This document shows, piece after piece, positions 1 to 7,876 of a stretch of 64,000 nt of DNA. The position numbers and the translations under genes are program-made. The DNA comes from Variovorax paradoxus B4. Its GTDB lineage: Bacteria > Pseudomonadota > Gammaproteobacteria > Burkholderiales > Burkholderiaceae_C. Below the pieces are notes generated by a model. The model was not told the DNA's origin. It made no database searches and was given only the letters and a program-made list of their open reading frames with translations. Position 1 is the first letter of the stretch. Every line of letters begins with the position of its first letter. The stretch lies in the NCBI RefSeq assembly GCF_000463015.1, contig NC_022234.1:124001-188000 (forward strand). Reading direction: 5' to 3'.

Positions 1-136
1 GCCGCCACGCCTCCAGCGGGAACACCCACTCGTGCAATTGCTCGCCGCCAATGCCGAGCGGTTCCTGCAAGCTTTGGCTCGGACCGGCGACGAACCCGTC
101 CAGCGACATCGAGATCCTGAATCGAAGCTTCGACAT
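1..136 (-). CDS. Dihydrofolate reductase / RibD C-terminal family protein, N-terminal fragment
   Basis: The minus strand opens with ATG at 136 after a good Shine-Dalgarno (GGAGA), and 45 codons are visible before the window edge. The N-terminus reads MSKLRFRISMSLDGFVAG, the first beta-strand signature (S-x-D-G-x) of the widespread single-domain 'dihydrofolate reductase family' proteins related to the RibD C-terminal domain. These bind NADPH, but most have unknown substrates. The gene is cut by the window edge, not visibly damaged. It is divergent from the ParD-like/map pair. The family call is secure for so short a stretch because the motif is distinctive; the specific function is unknown. 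Confidence 0.75.
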   Translation of the reverse strand, partial: MSKLRFRISMSLDGFVAGPSQSLQEPLGIGGEQLHEWVFPLEAWR

Positions 137-278
137 GTTGCGTCTCCTGCATGCGCGACCGAAGCGGCGAGTCTAGGAGTTGCGGATTCGCGCGGCAATG
201 ACGATGAAGCCGCGGTTTCTGCCGCGAATGCGCATTTCACGCGCCACCCCCGACATCCTGGATAATTCAGGACAATAC

Positions 279-305
279 GAAACGTATATAATTCATCCAC
301 GTTTC
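279..305. promoter_or_regulatory. Promoter with inverted-repeat operator upstream of the ParD-like/map pair
   Basis: Arms GAAACGT (279-285) and ACGTTTC (299-305) form a perfect 7-bp inverted repeat, extended outward by two more pairs after one mismatch. A consensus -10 box TATAAT (287-292) sits between the arms, about 28 bases before the ATG at 321. No convincing -35 box is seen. An operator straddling the -10 is the usual layout for autorepressed antitoxin operons; autoregulation here is inference. Confidence 0.55.
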
Positions 306-320
306 ATACAAAGGCAAATG

Positions 321-575
321 ATGGGCATCGTGAAAATTTCGGACCTGATGCACGAGAACCTGCGAGTCGCGGGGAACGCCCTCAGCAGGTCCATCAATGC
401 GCAGGCAGAGCACTGGATGCGAGTCGGCATGCTGACCGAGATGCACCCGGAGTTGGACTATCGAGAAATCTGCCAACTATTGATACAGGCTGAACTCGCT
501 GGGGGCCTGGACATCGCCGTGGCTGTCTCCACCCAGCCTGCCAAGCCCCGCGGATCCTCGGCTGGAAAACACTAG
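321..575 (+). CDS. ParD-like antitoxin-family protein
   Basis: An 84-residue protein starting MGIVKISDLMHENLRVAGN, matching the ParD_like family (Pfam PF11903), which is annotated as a type II antitoxin with a ribbon-helix-helix-like DNA-binding N-terminus. I chose ATG 321 (ATG 318 directly precedes it) because it fits the family N-terminus and follows AAAGG. An upstream in-frame extension to 180 looks non-coding. The stop TAG (573-575) overlaps the GTG start of the methionine aminopeptidase by one base, implying translational coupling. No ParE toxin is adjacent, so the partner is either map or nothing. The inverted repeat around its -10 box suggests autoregulation. Confidence 0.8.
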   Translation: MGIVKISDLMHENLRVAGNALSRSINAQAEHWMRVGMLTEMHPELDYREICQLLIQAELAGGLDIAVAVSTQPAKPRGSSAGKH

Positions 576-1366
576 TGGCTCACGGCATTCCCATCAAGTC
601 CGCCGGGGAACTCGAGATGGCGCGGCGGGCCGGCAGGCTTGCCGCAGAGGTTCTCGGTGTGGTCGAGCCCTACGTGGTGCCGGGGGTGAGCACGGAAACG
701 CTCGACCGAATCTGCCACGACCACATCGTGAACGTGCAGGGCGCCATGCCAGCCAACGTGGGATACCAGGGATATCCCAAAACCATCCTCACCTCCGTCA
801 ACCAGGTGGTTTGCCATGGCATCCCGTCTCCGACCAAGATCCTGAAGAAGGGCGACATCATCAACATCGATGTTGCCGTCATCAAGGATGGCTGGTTCGG
901 CGACACCAGCCGCATGTACTTCGTCGGAGCCCCCAGTGTGTTGGCTCGGCGCCTGGTGGAGACGACGTACGAAGCAATGCGGGCCGGAATCCGGCAGGTC
1001 AAGCCTGGAGCGACTCTGGGCGATATCGGCCATGCCATCCAGTCGGTCGCCCACCGGGAGCAATTCAGCGTGGTGCGCGAATACTGCGGCCACGGCATCG
1101 GCCAGATCTACCACGATGAACCGAACGTGCTGCACTACGGGCAGCGCGGGGCAGGGCTCAAGCTGGAACCGGGGATGGTCTTCACCATCGAACCGATGCT
1201 CAATGCAGGCAAGCGCGAAACCAGACAATTGCCCGACGGGTGGACAGTCGTGACCAAGGACAGGTCCCTGTCTGCCCAGTGGGAACACATGGTCGCTGTA
1301 ACGCCCGAGGGATATGAAGTGCTGACGGCCTGGCCGGGAGGCACGGGTAGCTACGCGCCGGTTTGA
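575..1366 (+). CDS. map: Type I methionine aminopeptidase
   Basis: 263 residues of the M24A family, which removes the N-terminal methionine from nascent proteins in the cytoplasm. The five dinuclear metal ligands are all present: D99 (NIDV), D110 (FGDTS), H173 (GHGIG), E206 (TIEPM) and E237 (QWEH), and the substrate-binding His81 (HGIP) is kept. The start is GTG at 575, overlapping the preceding ParD-like stop by one base. Housekeeping map usually sits beside rpsB or tsf; here it is tied to an antitoxin-like gene, so it is probably a second, accessory copy. It looks catalytically intact. Confidence 0.93.
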   Translation: MAHGIPIKSAGELEMARRAGRLAAEVLGVVEPYVVPGVSTETLDRICHDHIVNVQGAMPANVGYQGYPKTILTSVNQVVCHGIPSPTKILKKGDIINIDVAVIKDGWFGDTSRMYFVGAPSVLARRLVETTYEAMRAGIRQVKPGATLGDIGHAIQSVAHREQFSVVREYCGHGIGQIYHDEPNVLHYGQRGAGLKLEPGMVFTIEPMLNAGKRETRQLPDGWTVVTKDRSLSAQWEHMVAVTPEGYEVLTAWPGGTGSYAPV

Positions 1367-1417
1367 CGGGCAGCTGCCCGAGGCTCGGCGCCAGGCAAAT
1401 GCGTCGATGCGGACAGG

Positions 1418-2566
1418 TCATGCGGGCTCGGGCATCGGCCCCACATAGCGCCCGCGCGGGCGGATGACTTGCGCCACACCCAACTGCTCCAGGCTGTGCG
1501 CCAACAGCCCGACGCTGCGCGCCGTTGCGAACAGGCCAAAGGCCGCATCGGCAGGAAGTCGATGGTGAGCGACCATGGCGGCCAGGGCGACGTCGATGTT
1601 GGGCTGCAACCCGGTCAGCTTCGTCACCTTTGCGATGAAGCGCGCGATCACCTTGGGAGGCTCGAACAAGGCCAGCAATGCGGCGGCGCGGGGATCGCCA
1701 TCGGGATAGAGGTGATGGCCAAATCCGGCCAGCGACAAACCATTCGACAGGTAGTGGGCCAGCACCTGGTCCTCTCCCAGTCGCTCCACCTCGCTGAACA
1801 GTGCCCGGACGCGGCCCGAGGCATCGCCATGCAGGGGGCCTGAGAGAGTGGTCAACCCGGCCAGCAGGCATGCCGGCAAGGAAGCGCCGGTAGACGCGGC
1901 AATGCGCGCGACAAAGGCTGAACTGGTCAGTTCGTGATCGGCCAGCAGCACCAAGGCTGTTCGCAGCAGATCAGCCACCTTGGAAGATTGCTTCCACCCT
2001 TTCGCAAAGCGCAGATGCAGCGGTTCGTGGTCTGGTGAAGCGCCGAACGCGTTGGCCAACTGGCCCACCAGGCCCTGGCCCTCGGCATGCAGCACCCGGG
2101 TCAGGCGCCCACCGGTGGAATGCCCGGCGGCCGCCAGGCTGGCCAAGGCGGCGAAGGCCGCGCCTCGCCCGGGCTTGCCGGAGCGCATGGGCGTCGAGCA
2201 GGAGAAATCGACGGTGCGCTCGGCGGCCCACAAGAGTTGAGCCGCATCTTCCAGCGTGGCCGTTCGGGCCATGTGCACGGCGTCCCGGCCCCGGTAGTAC
2301 GGCCGCCCGCGAGAAAACGCACACAGGGCCGTTGGAATGCTGGGCTCCGACCCGAACAGCGTGTTGGCGGCCAGCGTCTCGTGCTTGCGGCCGGCCTGCT
2401 TGCGCCTGGCCAGGCCGGCCACGTCCTCGGCGCGGTACAGCCTGCGCCGCGTGTCGGCCGGGTCGGGCATGACTTCCAGCTTGCCGCGGCTCACGTACGC
2501 GTAGATCGTCTGCGGCTGCACACCCAGGAGGTTGCACGCCTCGGTCATTGAAATCCAGGAAGCCAT
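1418..2566 (-). CDS. Citrate synthase family protein with N-terminal MerR-type helix-turn-helix
   Basis: 382 residues. Residues 1-60 form a MerR/excisionase-like HTH (SMTEACNLLGVQPQTIYAYV, then a wing). Residues 65-375 are a citrate-synthase fold. Residues matching the citrate synthase active site are visible: H211 (ADHE), H246 (GPLHGD), H284/285 (GFGHHLYPDGDPRA) and D325 (NID). The family condenses acetyl-CoA or propionyl-CoA with oxaloacetate-like acids, or acts as an acyl-CoA-sensing regulator; which applies here is unknown. It is divergent from a 2-hydroxyacid dehydrogenase and two Bug receptors, with an array of TTGA half-sites between them, so it probably controls them or itself. Confidence 0.85.
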   Translation of the reverse strand: MASWISMTEACNLLGVQPQTIYAYVSRGKLEVMPDPADTRRRLYRAEDVAGLARRKQAGRKHETLAANTLFGSEPSIPTALCAFSRGRPYYRGRDAVHMARTATLEDAAQLLWAAERTVDFSCSTPMRSGKPGRGAAFAALASLAAAGHSTGGRLTRVLHAEGQGLVGQLANAFGASPDHEPLHLRFAKGWKQSSKVADLLRTALVLLADHELTSSAFVARIAASTGASLPACLLAGLTTLSGPLHGDASGRVRALFSEVERLGEDQVLAHYLSNGLSLAGFGHHLYPDGDPRAAALLALFEPPKVIARFIAKVTKLTGLQPNIDVALAAMVAHHRLPADAAFGLFATARSVGLLAHSLEQLGVAQVIRPRGRYVGPMPEPA

Positions 2567-2580
2567 GGTGCGTCGACAAA

Positions 2581-2628
2581 GTCAATTTCTATTGATTATA
2601 TGGATCAAGATTGACCTATATGTCAATC
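2581..2628. promoter_or_regulatory. Operator array of TTGA half-sites in a divergent promoter region
   Basis: Between the citrate-synthase-family gene and the 2-hydroxyacid dehydrogenase lies an AT-rich stretch with a perfect 7-bp inverted repeat GATTGAC (2609-2615) / GTCAATC (2622-2628), a second pair TTGAT (2592-2596) / ATCAA (2604-2608) and a further GTCAAT at 2581-2586. All five are versions of one half-site (ATTGAC or TTGAT). This looks like a multi-dimer binding site, most simply for the HTH domain encoded just upstream (inference). Confidence 0.55.
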
Positions 2629-2677
2629 TATTACTAGCATGCGTCCAGCTCCGTGAAGAGCTTTCTCGACCAGCGAT

Positions 2678-3631
2678 ATGAAACCCCAAGTCCTTCAACT
2701 CAATCCGATCCTGATCCCTGCGATCAACGACAAGCTCGCGTCGCTCTACGTCGTGCACAAGCACTTCGAGCTGCCCGATCCACAGGCCTGGCTGCGTGAA
2801 CATGGCGCGTCGATCGACGCCGTGATCACCGGCGGGCACACCGGCATTTCGCGGGCGATGCTGGAGCGGTTGCCCGCTCTGAAGGTGGTGGCCGTCAATG
2901 GCGTCGGCACCGACGCCGTGGATCTGGCGTACTGCCGGGATCGCGGCCTGCCCGTCACCGCAACCCTGGGTGCGCTGACGGAAGACGTGGCCGATCTGGC
3001 CATCGGCTTGCTGATCGCGGCTTGCCGAAACCTGTGTGCCGGCGACCGCTTCGTGCGGAACGGCCAGTGGGAGCTTCATCCCCAGCCCAACGCCATTCCG
3101 CTCGCCCGGCGGTTCAGCGGCATGCGCGTCGGCATCGTCGGAATGGGCCGGGTGGGCCGTGCCGTCGCGGTGCGCGCGGCCGCCTTCGGTTGCCCCATCC
3201 GCTATACCGACCTGCGCGCCATGGACGACGTCGCGTACCGCTTCGTACCGGGCCTGGTGGACCTGGCGCGCGAATCGGACGCGCTGGTGCTGTGCGCAGC
3301 CGCGGACCAGGCCGAAGGCATCGTCGACGCGGCCGTGCTCGACGCGCTGGGCCCGCGGGGCTTCCTGGTCAACGTGGCGCGCGGCCGGCTCGTCAACGAA
3401 GCCGACCTGACGCAAGCGCTGGCCGGCGGCCGCATTGCGGGTGCGGGCCTGGACGTGTTCGTCGACGAACCGCGCGTGCCGCTGGCGCTGCGCCAGTCCG
3501 ACAGCGTGACTCTGCAGGCCCACCGCGCCAGCGCCACCTGGGAGACCCGCACCGCCATGGCCGAGATGGTGCTGGCGAGCGTCGCCCAAGCCTTGGCAGG
3601 CGAGCGGCCCGCCATGAGCCTCACCACTTGA
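2678..3631 (+). CDS. D-isomer specific 2-hydroxyacid dehydrogenase (NAD(P)-dependent)
   Basis: 317 residues, typical for the family. A discontinuous N-terminal catalytic domain is followed by a Rossmann domain with GMGRVG near residue 150. The catalytic triad is visible: Arg in NVARGRLVN, Glu in DVFVDEP and His in QAHRASATW. The enzyme would interconvert a 2-oxo acid such as hydroxypyruvate or glyoxylate with its D-2-hydroxy acid; substrate not determinable. The start ATG 2678 lacks a strong Shine-Dalgarno. It is the first gene of a set with two Bug receptors, which suggests that an imported hydroxy or oxo acid is its substrate. Confidence 0.88.
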   Translation: MKPQVLQLNPILIPAINDKLASLYVVHKHFELPDPQAWLREHGASIDAVITGGHTGISRAMLERLPALKVVAVNGVGTDAVDLAYCRDRGLPVTATLGALTEDVADLAIGLLIAACRNLCAGDRFVRNGQWELHPQPNAIPLARRFSGMRVGIVGMGRVGRAVAVRAAAFGCPIRYTDLRAMDDVAYRFVPGLVDLARESDALVLCAAADQAEGIVDAAVLDALGPRGFLVNVARGRLVNEADLTQALAGGRIAGAGLDVFVDEPRVPLALRQSDSVTLQAHRASATWETRTAMAEMVLASVAQALAGERPAMSLTT

Positions 3632-3636
3632 GCCCC

Positions 3637-3660
3637 TGCGGTCGCGGCGCAGCGACCGCA
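3637..3660. terminator. Intercistronic hairpin after the dehydrogenase
   Basis: Perfect 9-bp stem TGCGGTCGC (3637-3645) / GCGACCGCA (3652-3660) with a 6-base loop, starting six bases after the stop codon. No U-tract follows, so it is either a weak or attenuating terminator or an mRNA-stabilising element between the dehydrogenase and the receptor gene 26 bases on. Confidence 0.5.
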
Positions 3661-3685
3661 CCCAAACCTATAAAAGGAGACACCC

Positions 3686-4657
3686 TTGTTCACTCGACGC
3701 CTTGCGATTCCCCTGGCCCTTGTCCTCTGCGCGATTCACGCGCCGAGCTTCGCGCAGACCTTTCCTTCGCGCCCCGTCACGCTGGTGGTTCCGTTCCCGC
3801 CGGGCGGCGGGACGGATACCGGCGGCCGCGTCATTGCCGAGCAGTTGAGCCGGCGCTGGGGCCAGCCTGTGGTGGTGGAGAACAAGGGTGGCGCCGCCGG
3901 GCAGATCGGTGCCGACTTCGTCGCCAAGTCCAGGCCGGACGGCTACACGCTGCTGCTGGGCAACATCGGGACGCAGGCGATCAATCCCTTGCTGTATCCC
4001 AAGCTGCCCTACGACGCCGACAGGGCCTTTGCCCCGGTCTCCCTGGTGGCCGAGCTGCCGCTGGCCATGATGGTCAATCCGTCGGTTCCCGCGAAGACGG
4101 CGGCTGACTTTGTGGCGCTGGCCAAGTCCAGGCCGGGCCAGATGAGCTACAGCAGTTCGGGCGCCGGCGGCGCGCCGCACCTGGCGGCCGAGATGTTCAA
4201 GGACCAGACGGGTGCCTTCATCCTGCATGTGCCTTACCGCGGCGGCGGCCCGGCCATCGCCGACTTGCTCGCGGGCCATGTGCAGCTGTCGTTCATGACG
4301 GTGCTGGAGGCCTCCGGCCACATCAAGGCGGGCAAGCTGCGTGCGCTGGCCGTGACCGGCGACAAGCGCGTGCCGGCGTTTCCCGAAGTCCCCACGCTCG
4401 CGGAAAGTGTGATTCCCGGCTTCAACGCGATCTCCTGGATCGGCCTGCTGGCGCCGGCGGGCACGCCGCCGGAGGTGGTGGACAAGATCGCCGCCGACCT
4501 GCGCGCCGTGCTGTCCGACGAAGCGGTCAAGGCACGCTTCGTGGGCCTGGGCGGCGTGCCGCGCGCCACCTCGCCGCAGGAGTTTGCCAGGCTGATCGCC
4601 GACGACAAGGGCCGCTACGCCCAGATCATCCGCAGCCGCAAGATCACGATCGAGTGA
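3686..4657 (+). CDS. Bug-family tripartite tricarboxylate transporter substrate-binding protein
   Basis: 323 residues of the periplasmic TctC/Bug family. A cleavable signal peptide ends near AHA-PSFAQ. The hallmark first strand and loop (VTLVVPFPPGGGTDTGGR) and the PDGYTLLLGN motif follow; these place the ligand carboxylate. The start is TTG 3686, chosen because AAAGGAGA lies at the right distance and the signal peptide begins there. Such receptors capture carboxylic acids and deliver them to a TctA/TctB permease, which is absent from this window. It is followed 58 bases on by a second Bug gene. The ligand is unknown. Confidence 0.93.
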   Translation: MFTRRLAIPLALVLCAIHAPSFAQTFPSRPVTLVVPFPPGGGTDTGGRVIAEQLSRRWGQPVVVENKGGAAGQIGADFVAKSRPDGYTLLLGNIGTQAINPLLYPKLPYDADRAFAPVSLVAELPLAMMVNPSVPAKTAADFVALAKSRPGQMSYSSSGAGGAPHLAAEMFKDQTGAFILHVPYRGGGPAIADLLAGHVQLSFMTVLEASGHIKAGKLRALAVTGDKRVPAFPEVPTLAESVIPGFNAISWIGLLAPAGTPPEVVDKIAADLRAVLSDEAVKARFVGLGGVPRATSPQEFARLIADDKGRYAQIIRSRKITIE

Positions 4658-4715
4658 GCGCGGCAAGCCGGCCTTTCAGAACAAACGACAGACCCACCCC
4701 GAAGAGGAGACATCC

Positions 4716-5693
4716 ATGCAGCTCACATCCCTGATCAAGATCCTTGCAGTCTCGGCGTCGCTGGCCGCGATGCCGATCGTCGCATCGGCCGAGGCGGCTT
4801 ACCCGGCCCGCGCCATCAAGATCATCGTGCCCGCCCCGCCGGGCGGCGCAATCGACACCATTGCCCGCGTCGTCGGGGACAAGCTCGCGGTGTCGATGGG
4901 CCAGCCGGTGATCGTCGACAACAGGCCCGGCGCTTCCAACAACCTCGGCACGGACGTTCTCGCCAAGTCGGCGCCCGACGGCTACACGATCGGCATCGTG
5001 GGCGGCAGCCACAACATCAACAAGTTCCTGTTCAGGAACCTCGGCTGGGATCCGGAAAAAAGCTTCGAGCCCATCGTCTACAGCCACGAGGTGCCGCTGG
5101 TGTTCGCCATCTACCCGCAGCTTCCGGCCAGGACGCTGCCCGAGTTCGTGGCCTGGATGAAGGCCCATCCGGACGAGGCCAAGGTCGCCACCTCCGGCCG
5201 CGGCAGTGCGCAGGAAATGGCGGCCGAGATGTTCCGCATGGCGAGCGGCGCGCCGATGCTGCTGGTCCCCTACAAGGGCTCGTCCGCCGCGCACCCGGAC
5301 CTGCTGGCCGGACGTACCGCGCTCTTCATCGACACCATCAGTGCCATCCAGCCGCAGGTGAAGGCCGGCAACGTGCGCGCCGTGGCGGTGTCGACGCGCA
5401 AGCGGACAAGCTCGCTGCCCGACGTACCGACCGCGGACGAGCAGGGATTGAAGGGCTACGACGCCAACACGAACGGCGGCTTCCTGGCGCCGGCCGGCAC
5501 GCCCAAGGCTGTCGTCGCCAAGTTGAATGCCGAGATCAACGCGGCGCTCAAGCTGCCCGATGTGCGGGCGAAGCTGGAGGCTGCCGGCATAGAGATACAG
5601 GGCGGCACGCCGCAGGAGTACGGTGCGCTGATCAAGTCCGACCTCGCCAAGTGGGGCAGGGTGGTCAAGGAGGCGGGGATACAGGCGGAGTGA
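4716..5693 (+). CDS. Bug-family tripartite tricarboxylate transporter substrate-binding protein
   Basis: 325 residues with a signal peptide ending near ASAEAAYPA, the family strand IKIIVPAPPGGAIDTIAR, and the SAPDGYTIGIVGG loop. ATG 4716 follows GAGGAGA. It differs clearly from its upstream neighbour (the ligand-loop sequence GGSHNINKFLF is unlike the usual 'HAINP' type), so the two receptors probably bind different acids rather than being recent duplicates. No membrane partner is encoded nearby. The neighbouring dehydrogenase hints at a hydroxy- or oxo-acid ligand. Confidence 0.93.
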   Translation: MQLTSLIKILAVSASLAAMPIVASAEAAYPARAIKIIVPAPPGGAIDTIARVVGDKLAVSMGQPVIVDNRPGASNNLGTDVLAKSAPDGYTIGIVGGSHNINKFLFRNLGWDPEKSFEPIVYSHEVPLVFAIYPQLPARTLPEFVAWMKAHPDEAKVATSGRGSAQEMAAEMFRMASGAPMLLVPYKGSSAAHPDLLAGRTALFIDTISAIQPQVKAGNVRAVAVSTRKRTSSLPDVPTADEQGLKGYDANTNGGFLAPAGTPKAVVAKLNAEINAALKLPDVRAKLEAAGIEIQGGTPQEYGALIKSDLAKWGRVVKEAGIQAE

Positions 5694-5772
5694 GGGCCCC
5701 GAGAGCTTGATGGCCGGATTCGATCGGACTAATCTCGGCCTTCAAGCCGCCCGCCGGCCGGAGGTGCCCATC

Positions 5773-6177
5773 ATGCAAACGGTGAATCCCGAAGTGACCA
5801 CGGAAGTGTTGCAGGCATTTGCCGATGCATGGAACCGGCACGATGTGGATGCACTCATGTCGTTCATGACGCCCGACTGCGTCTTCGAAGCCTCCGCCGG
5901 CGCCGATGCCTGCGGCACCCGATACGTCGGCGGTGCGGCGGTGCGAGCTGCCTTTGCGGAGGTCTGGGCTGTCTTTCCCGATGCCCACTGGGGGAACGCG
6001 CGCCATTTCGTCCATGGGGACCGCGGCGTGTCGGAGTGGACGTTCACGGGAACACGCGCGGACGGAGCCCGCGTCGAAGTCCAAGGCTGCGATCTGTTTA
6101 CTTTTCGCGCCGGCAAGATTCTTCTGAAGAACTCCTACCGCAAGAACCGCCCGCCCGCTGCGGCGCCAACGCGATGA
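5773..6177 (+). CDS. SnoaL/NTF2-like fold protein
   Basis: 134 residues. The N-terminus (LQAFADAWNRHDVDALMSFM) and the pattern 'F-x-A-W-x-x-H-D' followed by CVFEASAG are typical of SnoaL-like or SgcJ-like cone-shaped barrels, a family covering isomerases, ester cyclases and proteins of unknown role. I chose ATG 5773 because an excellent GGAGGTG lies six bases upstream; an in-frame ATG at 5707 adds residues unlike the family. It is cytoplasmic, with no signal. It stands alone after the Bug pair. Reaction unknown. Confidence 0.75.
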   Translation: MQTVNPEVTTEVLQAFADAWNRHDVDALMSFMTPDCVFEASAGADACGTRYVGGAAVRAAFAEVWAVFPDAHWGNARHFVHGDRGVSEWTFTGTRADGARVEVQGCDLFTFRAGKILLKNSYRKNRPPAAAPTR

Positions 6178-6259
6178 CGCCCGATCCTTCCTTCCACCAG
6201 GTCGGCTTCGGCGCGCGGTGATCCCCATAGGTCTTCCCGGTCAGGGAGCGGCGCGTCCC

Positions 6260-6721
6260 TCATGAATGGTCCTCCGGGAAGCGGTGATACATGAAGAACT
6301 GATCGTCCTGCTTCCAGCCTCTCTCCTCATAGAGACTCTGGGCCGAGGTGTTGCCACGCGCGACGTTCAGCGTCAAGCGAGCAGATCCAAGCGACCAGGC
6401 GTATGACTCGAGGGCGGAGAGCAGCTTGGAAGCCAGGCCCTTGCGACGCCCCGACTCCTGGACGAAAAGGTCATTCACGACAAAGACGCGGGAGAGCGAG
6501 ACGGAGGAAAAACTCGGATAGAGCTGAGCAAATCCCACGGCCGTTGCGCCGTCAAGGCAGATGAGAAGAACCGACTCTCCGTGATCGAACCTGTCACACA
6601 GAAACGAACGTGCGGCGGCCACATCGCTTGCCTGTCCCTGGAACCGTCGGTACTGGTCAAAGAGCGTCGCGAGTTCCTCGAGATCGGCCAGAACAGCTTG
6701 GCGGACGGAAGTTGAGTTCAT
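6260..6721 (-). CDS. GNAT-family N-acetyltransferase
   Basis: 153 residues from the start at 6721 (MNSTSVRQAVLADLEELATL). The acetyl-CoA binding motif A appears as FVQESGRRKGLASKLL (R-x-x-G-x-A type), followed by the motif-B region SARLTLNVARGNTSAQSLYE with YEERGW. GNAT enzymes transfer acetyl groups to amines of small molecules, antibiotics or proteins. An upstream in-frame start at 6784 would add 21 residues that do not match the family; neither start has a clear Shine-Dalgarno. It is a monocistronic gene, divergent from the apionate operon. Confidence 0.85.
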   Translation of the reverse strand: MNSTSVRQAVLADLEELATLFDQYRRFQGQASDVAAARSFLCDRFDHGESVLLICLDGATAVGFAQLYPSFSSVSLSRVFVVNDLFVQESGRRKGLASKLLSALESYAWSLGSARLTLNVARGNTSAQSLYEERGWKQDDQFFMYHRFPEDHS

Positions 6722-6896
6722 GTCGGGTTGAAACGAGTGTTGGGAACTGGCTCGGAAGACCCGACTCTCGTCATCGCGAGTCATCGTCCGAATTCGGCCC
6801 GTTTGCTGAATGCTCGTTCGCGGCCGACTGTAGCCGGCCGCGAGCCTTGGCTCCCCCCGATGGCAAGCCTACGGGTTAGTACCGGCTCATCGACTC

Positions 6897-6909
6897 ATGA
6901 TGTCATCAT
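6897..6909. promoter_or_regulatory. Candidate GntR operator upstream of the apionate-type operon
   Basis: Perfect odd palindrome ATGATG-T-CATCAT (6897-6909), followed by another ATCAT repeat (ACCATCATGCC, 6910-6920), about 40 bases before the first start codon. FCD-type GntR regulators bind short palindromes of this kind. The gene at 13485 encodes such a regulator and is the natural candidate (inference). Confidence 0.4.
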
Positions 6910-6947
6910 ACCATCATGCCACTATACGACCTCAGGAGAAATTCGGT

Positions 6948-7778
6948 ATGAAGACTTCCATCGCCCTCTTGGGCGCCGGCGGAAAAATGGGCGTCCGGCT
7001 CGCGAAGAACCTGCGCAACTCCCGCTTCGAGGTGCGCCACGTGGAGGTCAGCGACGTCGGTCGCCAGCGCCTGCGCGACGAACTGGGCGTGGAATGCGTT
7101 GACCCGGTACGCGCGCTGGACAACGTGCAGGTGGTGGTCCTCGCCATACCCGACACCGCCATCGGCAAGGTCGCCGCGCAGATCGCGCCGCAGCTCGCCC
7201 CCGGCACCATGGTGATGACGCTGGATGCGGCCGCGCCCTTTGCCGGCCACCTGCCCCAGCGGCCCGACCTGGTGTACTTCGTCGCCCATCCCTGCCACCC
7301 GCCGATCTTCAGCGACGCGCTGCACCGGAACGGCCAGCCCGACTTCTTCGGCGGCGCGCACGCACCGCAATCCGTGGTGAGCGCGCTCATGCAGGGCACG
7401 CCGGCCGACTTCGACCTGGGCGAGGAGATCGCCAGGACCATCTACGCGCCCATCCTGCGCTCTTACCGCGTGACGGTCGAGCAGATGGCGCTGCTCGAGC
7501 CCGGCCTGTCCGAGACCGTCTGCGCCACGCTGCTGGACACCATGCGCGAGGCCATGGACGCGGTGGTCGCACGCGGGGTGCCGCACGACTGCGCGCGCGA
7601 CTTCCTGCTGGGCCACATGACCATCCTCGCCGCCGTGATCTTCAAGGAGATCCCCGGCGTGTTCTCCGACGCCTGCAACAAGGCCATCACCTTCGGCAAG
7701 CCGCGCCTGCTGCGCGACGACTGGCTCAAGGTGTTCGATCGCGAAGAGATCGCCGAGAGCATCCAGCGCATCACCTGA
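6948..7778 (+). CDS. apnO: D-apionate oxidoisomerase-like dehydrogenase
   Basis: 276 residues. An N-terminal Rossmann fold (IALLGAGGKMG) is followed by a 6-phosphogluconate-dehydrogenase-type C-terminal domain (family of Pfam PF16896). ApnO proteins of this architecture oxidise and isomerise D-apionate to 3-oxo-isoapionate with NAD+. ATG 6948 follows CAGGAG. The symbol rests on synteny as much as sequence: the operon goes on with a TRAP transporter, a RuBisCO-like protein and a DUF1537 kinase, the set described for D-apionate catabolism. A dehydrogenase for a related branched or four-carbon sugar acid is the alternative. It is probably controlled by the palindrome at 6897. Confidence 0.72.
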   Translation: MKTSIALLGAGGKMGVRLAKNLRNSRFEVRHVEVSDVGRQRLRDELGVECVDPVRALDNVQVVVLAIPDTAIGKVAAQIAPQLAPGTMVMTLDAAAPFAGHLPQRPDLVYFVAHPCHPPIFSDALHRNGQPDFFGGAHAPQSVVSALMQGTPADFDLGEEIARTIYAPILRSYRVTVEQMALLEPGLSETVCATLLDTMREAMDAVVARGVPHDCARDFLLGHMTILAAVIFKEIPGVFSDACNKAITFGKPRLLRDDWLKVFDREEIAESIQRIT

Positions 7779-7876
7779 GCGCACGCGCGCCGCAGGTTTT
7801 CCGCCACCAACCGCAAAGCGCCGACACGGGCGCGCGACCGCATTCACCGCATCGACAACCCCACGAGGAGACAACC

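Noticed and set aside
180..320. In-frame upstream extension of the ParD-like protein from ATG 180
   Set aside because: The added residues are arginine-rich and unlike the family, and the promoter with TATAAT lies inside the region; ATG 321 fits the family N-terminus.
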